Assembly (NCBI GenBank): GCA_964017235.1
Contig: OZ024930.1
Location: 27,718,614 to 27,782,613, forward strand
Length of the DNA: 64,000 nucleotides
Reading direction: 5' to 3'
Source of the DNA: Sabellastarte sp. h YS-2021
Lineage: Eukaryota; Annelida; Polychaeta; Sabellida; Sabellidae
The translations under genes were made by a program, and so were the position numbers. The number at the start of each line of letters is the position of its first letter. Position 1 is the first letter of the stretch. The notes beneath the pieces are model-generated. The model did no database searches. It saw nothing but the letters and a program-made list of their open reading frames with translations, and was not told where the DNA came from. Positions 1-11,640 of this stretch are shown here, piece by piece.

Positions 1-378
1 AGGTATTCAAAATTTGTTCTGTACTTTCGACTTTTTTTCCTTGCATCCATTTCAGTAAATGAGTAAATTCCAATACAAACATATAACTTTGGGAATTATT
101 TCACAATTAGTGTACCGACCTGTCTACATTTAGTTTGTGCATATATTTTCTAAAAATTTTCTTTCACTTTTGTAAAGTAGATATTGAAGCTTGTTTCTTC
201 TGCTATTTTACAGTATGAAAGGGGTAACCTAGTTTTTGAGCATGGGTATGTGATATCCATTGCTTTCTTTCCAATGATACCTTGTTTTTGAAAATAGACT
301 ATTATCAAGTGATCCACAAGCAATTTGGCATTAAAATCAAATTGCTCTCTATGTTAAGCATTGCAAAAACCTGAAGTT
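1..378. repeat. Left copy of a long direct repeat
   Basis: This segment is repeated in the same orientation at 1284-1664, with scattered substitutions and small indels (roughly 85-90% identity by eye). It starts at the window edge, so its true left end is unknown. The two copies flank about 0.9 kb that contains a DIRS gag fragment. They could be LTR-like or split direct repeats of an element, or a local duplication. No coding potential was seen in the repeat. Confidence 0.85.
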
Positions 379-443
379 CATCTGTTCATGTTTCCACAGT
401 GCTTCAACACATTTGTAACACATTATACTGACGTATTACCAAA

Positions 444-674
444 CTATTTGCAATATTGATGATAATATATGAGGTCTTGCAATATTTGTTGTACTTCTTG
501 CTGAATCTGTGCTTCTTGCCTTAGCAAGGAAGGAGGGGGAACAGTGGGATTCAGACCCGACAAGTCTGACCCTGGGGAGCTGAAACACCTCCACCTGTGT
601 AGCATTATTATAATCTGAAAATTTCTCTTGTTTGTAATTTTGAATTTTCCTACCATCCAAATGTTTTGATGCAT
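444..674 (-). pseudogene. DIRS-type gag N-terminal fragment
   Basis: The frame read on the minus strand contains a stretch beginning SGLNPTVPPPS and then a QQEVQQ-LQDL segment. The same pattern appears just upstream of the gag frame of the DIRS element at 42-45 kb (near 45170-45250), so this is the start of a DIRS ORF1 cut off after about 75 codons. The nucleotide match to that copy is clear over about 100 bp. Further upstream on the same strand (752-955) is a short frame starting MDMETRYNLRS. It may belong to the same insertion, but I could not match it to another copy. The fragment is far too short to be functional. It lies between the two direct repeats at 1-378 and 1284-1664. Confidence 0.7.
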
Positions 675-1283
675 TAAGCCACTGTCTTCTGCTCAATACT
701 ATACAATCTGTTCCCGAGCATGTAACTGGGCAAGAGGTTGCTTATTTATAATCAACACCCCAGCCAAAACATCAGCCCTGACATGCTTTCTGGATCCGAA
801 AAAGGGGGATTCAAACTCACGGTCAGAAGTTTAAAGCTAACCACTAATATCAAGGTCTGAACTGTACGTGAGAGGAAGTCAGCTTCTGAAGTCAGTTGCA
901 GTTCCACTGGTATCATTTTGTTTGACCTGAGGTTGTACCTGGTTTCCATGTCCATATTGTGGATGAATTAAAGCACAGTAAAACTAAAATCCTCATATGT
1001 ATGAACCTAAGACACCAAAAAGTTTCCATGCAAGCTGTCTGACTTCAAACATTCATATGACAACTGGGGCTGGTGTCCCCAAACATTGAAGCCTGAGCAA
1101 TTCTGAAAACCTAGACAGGTAGGGGTGCACATTCTACAGTTGAAAACTATAGAACCTAAAACTTGGAAATCCATATTTTAAGGTATGTGTCCAGGAGTGA
1201 AAACTCGGCCACTCACATGGCCGAACCCAAATCTGTTTGGCTAATATATATAAAAACTATTATTTTTACATGTGGGTATTGGA

Positions 1284-1664
1284 AGGTATTCAAAATTTGT
1301 TCTGTACTTTCGACTCTTTTCCTTGCACCCTTTTCAGCAAATGAGTAAATTCTAATGCAAACATATAACATTGGGGATTATTTTACAATTAGTGTTCAAA
1401 CCATTCTACATTGAGTGTGTGCATATATATATTTTTAAAAATTTTCTTTCACTTTTGTAAAGTTGATATTGAAGCTTGTTACTTCTGCTGTTTTACAGTA
1501 AGAAAGGAGTAACTTAGTTTATTGAGCATGGGTATGAAATATCCATTGCTTTCTTTCCAATGATACCTTAATTTTGAAAACAGACAATTATCAAGTGATC
1601 CACAAGCAATTTGGCATTAAAATCAAATTTCTCTCTATGTTAAGTATTCCAAAAACCTGGAGTT
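1284..1664. repeat. Right copy of a long direct repeat
   Basis: Direct repeat of 1-378, offset by 1283 bp at its left end. The similarity stops at about 1664 and about 378, so the right boundary is shared and real. See the left copy for interpretation. Confidence 0.85.
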
Positions 1665-3546
1665 GAAAATAAATATACCATTACCTCAATAAGTTGAATT
1701 CTAGCGATGAAGATAATTTATGTATAATAATGGCAAATACCACACCAAATACCTAATCAGGGAGACCATTGGATGGCAGTCTTATACATAAAAATATCAG
1801 TGAATCTTTTATTCATTAAGGTAATGCACCAAATAAGACATTTGAAATTTAGAAACTTGTTGATACATACACCTGTACGAGACATGCGTAAAAACAAAAT
1901 CATGACTATTTACAAGAGTTACAGTGCAAGTGTGTTGGAACGCAAAAAAGGTATACCAACACAGTGGGACATATACAAGTACATTATGGTGCTGATCGTA
2001 TGGTGGTATTTTCATTTTGTACATTTCTTAATAATAAGAGAACAGGTTATATATCTATTATACATTTCCAAACAAGTCAATGATTTATTTATAATTATCA
2101 TTGAGATATACAAAATTGTAAATCTCTTGGAAAGTGCACATTTCTTGATACGCTGCACTATTCATTCTGTGTAATATGAAATAGAAAAAAATCTTAATAG
2201 CACTGCTTTAAAATAAAATGACAATGGCCACATTCCATTAAGTACCATAACTATAAAAACGTGCGTACATTTATTATATACCATGTCTTCAATATGTTAT
2301 TACCAAAGCTATTAACATTACTCTGATTCATCAATACCTTATAGTTATCATTCAGAGTGTTTTATTCATTACTTTTAGAACCCAAAAGTTTGTCGATTTA
2401 ACATTGCTCCTCCCTCACTGACACTACCCAAGTAAAATAAATACTTTGTTTGCCAGAATTAGAATTTTTTGCCAGAGTTAGAATTTTAATCAAGATACAT
2501 ATAAAGAGAAGAAGTTCATCAATATAAAGGTGTAAAACATGTCCAAGACGTATGTATGTTAAATATAATTGTGCTCTAGTTTGGTTGATAATGTAAACAT
2601 TAGCATTGCACATAGTAAACTTCAGGTTAATTATGAACCGTTACCCTGTACAACATTTAAGGTAAGTAATTACCTGGTGGAATAAACCTTGTTGCTGTGT
2701 CACCATTAGCTCCCATTCATTAGATCCAATTTTCTCTCCCAGTCGATTTCTTATTGCGTCAACACATGAGCTAGATTTGAACCAATCAGTGAGAAGATAA
2801 CAGTAACATGCTGAGCCAGTGTTTTGCAGCATTTTATCAGTGCCCAAGAGCTGATTCTGCGATTCATTAACACAAGGGGGGCCAAAGAAGCATCTGGTGA
2901 AAAAACTATGAATTTATGCTTCAAAAATGAGTTATGGATACAAACTTGTAACTGAAATAAAGTAATTGAAATATCTAAAAAGCAGGGCGTATGCCATACA
3001 TCATACATCGGATACATAATTACATGTGGAGTTAAGAGAGTCACCTCAACTGCAGTTATGAATGTTTAAAACTTTGTGTCAATTGTTTACCGACTCATTT
3101 TAATGTCATTGGCGATAATACTATTAACTGTATTAACTGACTGATTACTCAACAAGGGGCACATTTATGAACTTGTTTGTTCTAGCAGTGTATTTGTTTG
3201 CCTAGGTGTTTTCATTATTACCATATTAACATGACATAATTTCCTCAAATACCAAATCTTACTGGATTTATATGTAATGATGTAATCAAAATTGTTTCAT
3301 TTACAAAATATTTGTCACCAGAAACACATATATGTTAAAGCGTACAAACAATAGTGCTTCAAACGAAAAAAAAAATAATGATAATGCAATTTCTTTTGAT
3401 GTACTTTTGAATGTGTTTTATGAGAATGTGATTGATTTGAAAATATATTAACATTTTAAAATCGTTTTGCAAATTTTGTTCAATTGGGAGATTGTGACAT
3501 ATGGTAAAGGATATCAAAACTGAACAGCTATTGTGAAGATAACAAG
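1665..3546. other. Intergenic, no gene recognised
   Basis: AT-rich sequence. The 133-codon open frame at 1773-2174 (+) has a composition typical of chance frames in AT-rich DNA and no recognisable domain. The last few hundred bases should contain the promoter or 5' leader of the GPCR gene, but I could not identify a TATA box or splice acceptor with confidence. Confidence 0.5.
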
Positions 3547-4821
3547 ATGGAGAAAACACTTCAGGACTGTAGTCTCGTTTTTATCAGATTAAACTGGACA
3601 GATCTAATTGATGTTTTGCACAGAAACAATTCGTCACTGAAAAAAGGTGACAGTGTTTACCACAGGAAAGAGCAGTGGTTTTCGGTTGCCATTAGTGTTA
3701 TCTGTGTATTTGGCATCCTTGGTAACATACTAAATCTTCTGGTTTTGGCCAGTCATAGGATTACATCTCGGTTGGATCATATTGGTCATTCTGTCAACAA
3801 TGGCCTCAAGGCCCTTGCTGTCTCTGATATGTTATTTTGCGTCTTTGTCTTTCCCCATAGTTTTATCACAACTGAATATGTGGAGGTTGTTGGAAAGAAA
3901 GAAGCCTATGTTCTTTACTATAGACTCTATGCTGTGGGATTGATAAACTTTTGCCAAATGACAAGTACCTGGTTGGTAGTTATTATGGCATGCTCTCGAT
4001 ACTGGGGAATCCGCAGGCCACTACATGCAAGAAACCAGATTTGGACAAGGCATATGAATATACTCATCACTGTGGTGTTCGTTTTCTCTTTGTTCATATG
4101 TTTACCATATTTTCTGTCCCAGTACGTCAAAGCAATATGCATGCACCAGGGTGAGCAGTGGTATCATCTGGAATATCTCTTCAGTGAAAGACACAGAAAG
4201 AGCATGTACTTCTACCTGAGGTGGATTTGGGGCATTTTCGCTAATTTCATACCTACAGCTTTACTTATTATGTGCAACATCTGCTTGGTAAGGGAGCTGA
4301 GTGTGGTCTACAATCAGAGAGATGAAGTCCTTCAAACATCTGAGAACAAGAAGTCACATCGTATTGTGACAGTCACCATCATCAACATCATTATTTTGTC
4401 CTTACTATTTGTTGCTCCAGCAGAGATACTCCGCTACATTGATCCGGTCATTAAGTGGGGAGAAACAGGACATACTATCACTTTAGTAGCAAATGTATTC
4501 CAAACCGTCAACTTTGCTGTGAACTTTGGGTTGTATTGTGTGGTAAATATCCATTTCCGTACAACTGTAAAATCGTGGCTGTTTGGAATTCCAGGATTAT
4601 GGAAAAAGTGTTGCTGTTATAATACCACTGGTCTTAGTCCTTCATCATCGCTATTTACAAGTTCACTGGAAAGTAGGAGAAATATGTGTGGCAAGAATTG
4701 CAACATGGAATTGAGTTGTCAGACAGAGTGTGAGAGTTTTGTTGGCAGAAATTCTGTGAAGAAATTCCTTCCAAATAAAGCAAACCAGAACACCAATCAC
4801 CAAAGAGTATCCCTGTTGTAA
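3547..4821 (+). CDS. Rhodopsin-class G protein-coupled receptor, probably neuropeptide type
   Basis: A single uninterrupted frame of 424 residues encodes a seven-helix plasma-membrane receptor. The start ATG has an A at -3 and a G at +4. The N-terminus has N-glycosylation sequons at N16, N27 and N28. TM1 (about 44-69) has the GN pair (G59-N60). TM2 has LAVSD (D94). TM3 ends in SRYWGIRRPL (about 150-159) in place of the usual D/E-R-Y. TM6 has FVAPAE, and TM7 has VNFAVNFGLYCVVN, an NPxxY variant with F for P. A Cys-rich C-tail follows (KKCCCY), a possible palmitoylation site. The TM7 signature resembles the invertebrate FMRFamide-receptor-like group; this is family knowledge, and the ligand is not known. 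The S for D/E in the DRY motif and the lack of an obvious Cys at the outer end of TM3 are unusual. There are no introns within the coding region; upstream non-coding exons cannot be excluded. Confidence 0.9.
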   Translation: MEKTLQDCSLVFIRLNWTDLIDVLHRNNSSLKKGDSVYHRKEQWFSVAISVICVFGILGNILNLLVLASHRITSRLDHIGHSVNNGLKALAVSDMLFCVFVFPHSFITTEYVEVVGKKEAYVLYYRLYAVGLINFCQMTSTWLVVIMACSRYWGIRRPLHARNQIWTRHMNILITVVFVFSLFICLPYFLSQYVKAICMHQGEQWYHLEYLFSERHRKSMYFYLRWIWGIFANFIPTALLIMCNICLVRELSVVYNQRDEVLQTSENKKSHRIVTVTIINIIILSLLFVAPAEILRYIDPVIKWGETGHTITLVANVFQTVNFAVNFGLYCVVNIHFRTTVKSWLFGIPGLWKKCCCYNTTGLSPSSSLFTSSLESRRNMCGKNCNMELSCQTECESFVGRNSVKKFLPNKANQNTNHQRVSLL

Positions 4822-6236
4822 AGTGCACTGTGTCTGACTGTGTGACTGATTTGCAATAGTGATGTCACATATTATCACTTTTACAAGAAATCGATACAAG
4901 TTAATCTTGATAAAAAGTAAGTAATGAACAGTTTTGGCATCCTGATAAGTTTTTGGCATTGATTTAGCATTCAGAGCATAATTTAGATATATAATAACCC
5001 ATAAACACTCGTCTATTCATAGAAATATAACCTAATATCAATAAGTTTCATATAAATTTTCCCTAGCTGTTGAATTAAAAATTCTGAATAACATCTTAGT
5101 GTTATGTCAAATATAATATTTTTGAATTCATTTTGTGAAACAAGCTATTTTCCCTTTGTGTGTTCAGTCACATTGATGTGTGTTGAAGTTACTTAGAATT
5201 TGGAGCTTTTAATGTACACCAAGATCAATTGTGCCAATGTATTCGGAAGAATCATGCTTCATGCAATCAGTATATATTGCAATTTTTTTGCACTTAAATA
5301 TCTAGTACTATACCTGGATCTGCATTAAATTGACCTGGACGAATTGCAATCAGTATAACATATTAGCAAAGGGATAATAAGTCACTCTTTTTTTGTTATA
5401 TAATGACCTTCATTGGTGCTGTTTAAAGATGTAATGATGGTTAAAAAAGAAGCATGAGGACTGAAAAATAACAGGAATGTTGTTGGATATTCTTAAAGAT
5501 AAAAAATTACAAATAGTTCTATTGCTTTCGAACCAGGAATTTATCACTCACATTACCAGGCATATGAAAGGTATTTGATTTTGTTTTGACATGGAAACAG
5601 AAGAACAGTTTAGACAGGACCATGATACATACCCAAAATATGTAAGGTTGAAAGCGGTATAAAAACTGTTATGCAGAAGTGAGTAATCAGTAAACGAAAA
5701 TAGTGATTTAGTTCAATTTGAACTACTAACATACAGAATGTTGTAAATAAAATTGTATGTAAGTTTTGTTTTTATTGTGTAAAATAGAATTGATGCCCCC
5801 CTGTCCCCCAGTGAAAAAAACTTACAGTAACACAATAGTTAGAAGGTACTAGTAATTTATTTATACACGTAAAAGTTGTAATACTGATTATGCAATACTA
5901 AAACTACAATACATTTACACTTCCATATGAGATCCACAATATCAGTGAATGGGTATACAAGCAGACAAGTGTAAATTACCAAAGATCTGACTGATAACAT
6001 TAATCTGATACACAGATAAAGATTAAATAACTTTTGGAACACCCATAGCTTACAATTCTAAAAAGGTTACTTGTTACTGTAAAATGAATTAAATACACAA
6101 AATAGTCTAACAGAATAACTATCTTGAAGATTGGTGACCTTCAATCTCATATATTACAGAATAAGGTCACCTGTTAATTTACCCAATACCATTTAACAAG
6201 TGATAAATTACCGTGACCACATCATTCATCCAATTC
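4822..6236. other. GPCR 3' flank, no further gene recognised
   Basis: AT-rich sequence, probably including the 3' UTR of the receptor gene. Short open frames here look like chance frames. Confidence 0.45.
5746..5751 (+). promoter_or_regulatory. Candidate poly(A) signal for the GPCR gene
   Basis: An AATAAA hexamer lies about 0.9 kb downstream of the GPCR stop codon on the same strand, followed by T-rich and GT-rich sequence. Hexamers are common in AT-rich DNA, so this is only a plausible 3' end. Confidence 0.3.
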
Positions 6237-6451
6237 ATTTATTTATTTGGGTTTTAATGTCACTTTCAACACTGTATCGGTCTTATCATGATAAGTAATT
6301 TTATGGGAAGAGGTAGACAGTATATACAGTTGGACAGTTCTGTACTGTAAATTGCAGACCATCTGTAAGCCAATACCAACTCATCCACATAAGGTTTGAA
6401 CACCTCAAAGGTGGGAGGCGAGTGTGTAACCATTGCACCACTGTGGTCCCA
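6237..6451 (-). mobile_element. tRNA-derived SINE, family A, diverged copy
   Basis: On the plus strand this starts with the TTTATTTATTT tail and then the family core (TTTCAACACTGTA, a TACAGTTGG block, TTCTGTACTGTAAA, and a GGTGGGAGGCGAG block), as in the copies at 14090, 47915 and 61470. Read on the minus strand it has a tRNA-like head with a B-box-like GTTCAAACC and a 3' (AAATA)n tail. It is the most mutated of the four. No exact target-site duplication was found. Confidence 0.75.
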
Positions 6452-9008
6452 GCTTTTAACCAAATTACACCAATCCCAGACTGGATTGAGAAATATTATC
6501 ACTTTTTGTGTAGTTCACCAATTTCTCCAAAGTGATCACAACATTATACATCCTCAAACCCAGGACATTTACAAAATTTCATAATTCAGTAAAAAGTGGA
6601 AATATCTACCATTGTCAGGGTTAGTATAAATGCAGTCCCAAACTCAGTCTGGAGAGCAAGTTCCTTGGAATTTGAATACCCCAATTTGACATTTATAAAT
6701 GTCAGTGTTTTTCTTACTATTAATAAATATCAATGTTTTTCTAACTTTTAAGTCGGTGAAAACTTACCAGCTCGATGGATGTTTGAATTGTAGAGATCAG
6801 ATTTAGAATTGGGAATATAAATTAAATATTTTCTCAACAACACATTAAAGGTCAAGTAGTACCTCTGCCCAGACAGCAAGGTGATACCAACTGAGCTTTG
6901 TCTCTATATTGAATAGTCTTGCACCATTTCATTAAATTGTTTTAGATAATTCCTTTTCCACCCGCTGGTGAAATCATAATCTTTGACAAAATGTGGTCAC
7001 GAATTAGATGGATGAAAGAATCCAAAGAAGGCCAACATAAAAATATAGACCTATCCCACATTAGATCACCACAGGTGCCTATATCATAAAGCTGATCTAC
7101 AGAGAAAATGTTGCATTTTGAGATACACAGAGGTCGATTGTAATGTAGTATTGTGTCATCTAAGAAGAACACCAGAAGGCAATGCACTATGAACTTCGCC
7201 CTAATTGCACACAAATAGTTACTTTTTAACATTTTAGAAAACATTCCAGAAAAAACAATGTTACACTGACATCAACACTTGACATAATGACACCCATATA
7301 TAAAAAGAAGGCCATGAAACCTAAAGACTACAGTGCATGAAGATTATGTATGTAACAACGCACCTGCCAAGTCCCATCTTCAAACTTCCACTAGAAAGCA
7401 CATTAAAAGCCAGTTAAATCTGACACTTGGGAAAAACAAACAGATCCCTCTTTGAAACTGTGCCACATCATACAAGGTGATTTAGAACTCTGATCTCAAT
7501 GTTTACAGTACAAAATAGTGTAAAATGAAGTGAAATTAGTGTTTTATAAACTGTCGTGCAAAGGGTCAGCTTCAGTCAAAAAATATTTTTTTTTGTTTTC
7601 CAATACTTAGTGGAAAGATTCTTCTATCAAATGAACTTGAAATACATTCTGGTCACACACAAATAATAGTCTTATAATTAATAATTAACATTACAATTTG
7701 ACTGTAACTTGTGTCCAAAATAGTGAATAAGTGTGTAGTTTTATAGTGTAACAATGCGGCTTCTGATAGTGTGTCAGTTTTTAAATGTATTGATAAGCAT
7801 GTTCTTCACCCAGTTCTTTTCCACATTTTCTCAAAGTGGGATCAATTTTACGGCATTCATGATTATCCAAACTCCTTATTATCAGAACAGCAAAAGTTAG
7901 CCCAAGGTTCAAAAGTAAATGGTACATTGTATTATTTTTGAATGAACAGATCAATATTCATTACTAGTTCTAGTTGACCATTAAGAACTGACAGTGACAA
8001 TTTATAAAACCATTTGATCATTATATTGGGCTACACGGCTGCCAATATTGAAAGTAAGCAGTCTGAAATGGTTCAGTACCAGGATATAGAGTTTAATACA
8101 ATGGATTTCAGAACCACATTCTGATATTTTATTGACAACAGTGTGTCTTTCATACATCTACTTTTAATAACTGTAGGCATCAGATTGTAATGATCATGTA
8201 AATTTGCACCTGAAAGTTTGGAGTTTTAAATGTATGAAATTCTTGTAGTCATAGAGAAGAGTAGCATACCTTGTTGATTATAAAACATTTTAATGTAATT
8301 TGTTGGAATTGTATGCAAGAAATAACCAAGTTAAAGACTATACATAAAGGTTTCATTAAAAGTTTTGCAACCCAAGCCAAAAGAAAAAAAACTAACAATT
8401 TACTAACAATGATTGATGCACATTCATATATGTATGACTGTAACCAAACCATCTCTTAGAATCACATTACTTATGGTTAATATTTGAAATGTTATCTCTA
8501 CAGAATCCTCACTCTCACACATTCTCTATTCCTCTCTGTCACTGACAATTTTAGATGGAATCTGATTGACAGCTTTCATATTAAAGATTAAATGCCAATA
8601 ATCTTGTTAAATTATAAACTTTTCAAACAAAATTATCCTTATTCATTTAGAGTTAAACATCAAAGAAAAAAATCACTTCAAAATACAATTTAATCAGCTA
8701 CATATTTAATTACATCCAATCCTTCCCAATACATTTATAACAGAAACCATTTCTAATGTGCAGTTGTGTACCTTTTATTTCATCACAACACCTCCACACA
8801 TGTTTTCAGAAATGTTCTTCTATATGTCACTTTGAGAGGCTGTATCTCAGTGGGGGATGCTCTGATTGATGTCTGGTTTTCTTTACTGGGATTGTCTTAC
8901 TCTCTGGCACACACGTACAAAGTTTTAAAGAAACTTTTTTTTCATGCACTGTGGACTTTAACATTACTTGTCTTCTTGGGCTACAGTCAAGGGTCCCAAG
9001 TCAAAGTC
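6452..9008. other. Intergenic, no gene recognised
   Basis: AT-rich sequence on both strands. The open frames at 6942-7244 (-) and 8766-9038 (+) have no recognisable domain and are probably chance. Confidence 0.45.
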
Positions 9009-9157
9009 AAGGTCAAATTACAAGTGTTTAAAACTTGAGATGATGCAGATCTGAAGGCTATACTCATTGTTTGAGCCCCAAAGGTCACAAGAGGTCAAGT
9101 TGAGTTGACTGTTTAGGTCATAATCGCTAAGTTCTGTGAGATTGCTAAGGTCAAGCC
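9009..9157. promoter_or_regulatory. Cluster of AGGTCA nuclear-receptor half-sites
   Basis: Several AGGTCA hexamers lie within about 150 bp. One pair is a DR4 (9082-9087 and 9092-9097, 4-base spacer), and there is an extended TCAAGGTCA half-site near 9009. It lies just beyond the 3' end of the DIRS remnant on the minus strand. Binding is inference; only the motif density is seen. Confidence 0.35.
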
Positions 9158-9359
9158 CAATGAAGTGAAATTAACATTTACAATCTCTAAACATTTTTCC
9201 AAGACATTGAAACGCAACTTTGGAATTTTTTATTTACATGTTGCAGCTGTACTGGCAGAGCAGATCTTAAAATGTAAAGGAATGAAATTTAAAAGCCACC
9301 AAAATCAAAATAAATCAAAATGAGGAAGGGGCATAGGAGGTAGCAGGGAGTGTAGAAGG

Positions 9360-9725
9360 GGTCAGAGAGGCGTTCTGGAGCCAAATCCAGACAGCTGAGC
9401 CTCTAAAGAGCCCATGGGACAGAACGCCTGAATTTATGGAAACCAAAACCTAGAGGGCAAATGTTTAAAAGCTTGAAGGATTGATTTGAGGACATGGCAT
9501 ATGTGAGTGTCTATGATCTGGGAAAATGGGGGTGGGATGGTGGCCAATAATGAGGCAGTAGGGAGAAAGGGATCTGGAAGCCAAAGGGGCCCTTAGTGCT
9601 GTCACTGGACAGGGGTACATATTTTCCAGCTGACGGAGTTGGACTATATGGTGGGATCTGTGGTCTTGAGGAGTCTTGGTCCACTGAATAATTAGGTGGA
9701 CACCAAATACTACATTATGTCTCAA
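9360..9725 (-). pseudogene. DIRS tyrosine recombinase remnant (copy A)
   Basis: The frame contains IIQWTKTPQDHRSHH, then CPVTALRAP. These align with IKWSKTLQTRDRVH and CPVRALQQ of the recombinase at 29555-30484. Downstream, HKFRRS (9424-9438 on the plus strand) matches the HxxR catalytic motif (HTFRRSG in other copies) and is followed by an in-frame stop. The N-terminal part was not recognised. Tyrosine recombinases of DIRS elements integrate circular DNA without a DDE integrase; this copy cannot be active. Confidence 0.75.
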
Positions 9726-10253
9726 AAATGCTTACATGAGTCAAAACTCTTGGCACAATGAAAGGCTATGTTTGACATTCTGAGAAATGCAAAGAAGGCG
9801 CTTAGAAATATGGCTCAGAAGAGGTGGGGATCAGATAATGACTTACATACCCTAGAAACATGACACATTGTCCTAATGTTGAAGATGCCTCTAGAAGTAG
9901 GGGCAAATTGGGAATTAATGGTAATGCTTCTAAGGAACTAGTTAAAATGTGAGTAGTAGTCTCTTGGGCATCTTAGCTGTACTTGGTGGCTAGAATATGA
10001 ATTGAAGAAAGATAATTTCGGATTACTTTAGGAATCTTCATGACGATTAGGAAGGTTCTGAAGTGTCTGTCCTGTACCAGTACCGTAGAAGGTCTGTAGC
10101 CGATGCAGTCCTACTGTAGGCCTATTGAAAGAGCTTCAAAGATTGTAGGTTTAAACCTGCAATTACAAGATCCAGACTAGTATGATGGTGGGTGACTTTG
10201 TCCCAAGTACAGTTAGTCATCAGCTCAATGGGGAATGTCCTGGTCAACAGGTT

Positions 10254-10860
10254 TCATAGAATGTAGTCTGGATAACAGAACTGCTTTGTCGTTATGAAAT
10301 CCCCTAATATGAAAAATATGAGGATCAACGTCAAAAATTGTGCGATATTATGTTTGCAGGCAGCCAAGAATAAATCTATTGTTTTGTGACAAGCTACCAC
10401 CTGTATGGAAGGATATGTATGGAAGAATGCATCCAGAATTAAGCCCACAGCCAAAAAACCACTACCAGGTGCACTATTTTTAAATCAAAATTGTTATCCC
10501 ATATGCCCCCAATGCCTGATAAGCAGGCATCCAGGTAAACTGGGTACAGGTCAGTAATAATAGGCTTTTTGAATAATGTGACCCCATTAAAATGGGGCAG
10601 AAATTTTTGGAACCAGTTCAGATCTTAAAAGAAAAGTGGCATGAGACGGATCCGTTTCTTATGACTGTTGGCCGTAAAAAGATCAAACATCCTGTTGATA
10701 AAAATGAACTTCCCTAACAAAAATTGAAAACTTTTCTTGGACAAGAGTTTCTTTCTGGCAATCTGGAGGCACTCCTGAAGGATGGTGGCTAATTTTTGAA
10801 CGTCTATGCTAAAATACTAGAAGCTAGAATGCTAGAAGATCATACAACAAGCGGAACTAA
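10254..10860 (-). pseudogene. DIRS RT thumb and RNase H remnant (copy A)
   Basis: Minus-strand segments read LATILQECLQIARKKL..FQFLLG (thumb), DLNWFQKFLPHFNGVTLF, LDACLSGIGGIWDN, and KTIDLFLAACKHNIA. They match, in order, the thumb, the DLRWFSNFL..NGVSFY segment, LDACLQGLGGRWEN and the RNase H core (..DPFLAAVARNIW) of the element at 28571-29404. Frames change several times. Confidence 0.75.
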
Positions 10861-10872
10861 TGCTGGGCATCT

Positions 10873-11640
10873 TCACACGACACTACCCGAGCGTAGTTGT
10901 TGATGTATGGGAATAGTCACAACCTGACGCTCTGAGGATATGTGTGATGGTGGTAGACACGATCTGGAGTGCAGTTCTACTGTGTGTCCAGCCGAATGTG
11001 ATGATGGGATCTGGCTAAAATTTGTCTTACAATTTGAGGCTAAACAGGTCAACACTTCAATTGCGGAATGTATGCACCACATCAATCTTAAACAAGACAG
11101 GATCAGTGACATAATGTATGGCGTTCGCGATAGTGAATGGATGACCATCAAAACTGTTTTTGGTGATGCCCCATATGGGTGTGACAAATTCAGTTTGACA
11201 TGATAATCATTTGCTTCCTTTGGCCTAGATAATAATGGGGAACAGTAAAAATTGGGGTATCAACTGATACAACTGGGCCTAACATGGTGCCTAAGGCGCA
11301 CTCTTCATCAAGGTCCTCCTGAATATGTTTAGAAAAGCTAGTGGCAGAAGTGTGGTTCTGAATATCATTAACGTGAAGGGTTTCAGGGGAAGCAATAGAA
11401 AGGGGAAGCCAATTTGATATATTGTATCCGAAATTTATCTGGGTAGTCCGAGAGTGCCTGTTCCCAAGCTTCCAGATTCAAACCGGAAACAATAGAAATT
11501 CTAGATTGAGCATAATTCAGGACCCAGTCTGTCTGATGATGTTTGCTATGTGTAAATGCTGTTCAATAGTCTTGATGTGGACAGGCTCCTTATCTGGACC
11601 TATGAACTTAAAGGTGGGGGGTTAGTGGTTGAGAAAGCCA
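10873..11640 (-). pseudogene. DIRS reverse transcriptase N-terminal and palm remnant (copy A)
   Basis: From high to low coordinate the minus strand reads LNLEAWEQALSDYPDKF, IQEDLDEECALGTMLGPV, then LFKIDVVHTFRN (11069-11095 region) and an FGWTHSRTALQIV segment. These correspond to the conserved DIRS RT blocks LCIKEWQKVLQGYWDTQ, EDVEAYLQEEAQFGAIMGP, YKIDISRAFCHV and the FG-HG-FQR block. The YxDD box is not preserved. Stops and frameshifts interrupt every block. Confidence 0.75.

Noticed and set aside
1773-2174. 133-codon open frame (+)
   Set aside because: Low-complexity, Ile/Tyr-rich translation typical of AT-rich DNA, with no domain and no related copy.
3927-4154. Open frames on both strands inside the GPCR gene
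   Set aside because: They overlap the receptor coding region in other frames and are shadows of it.
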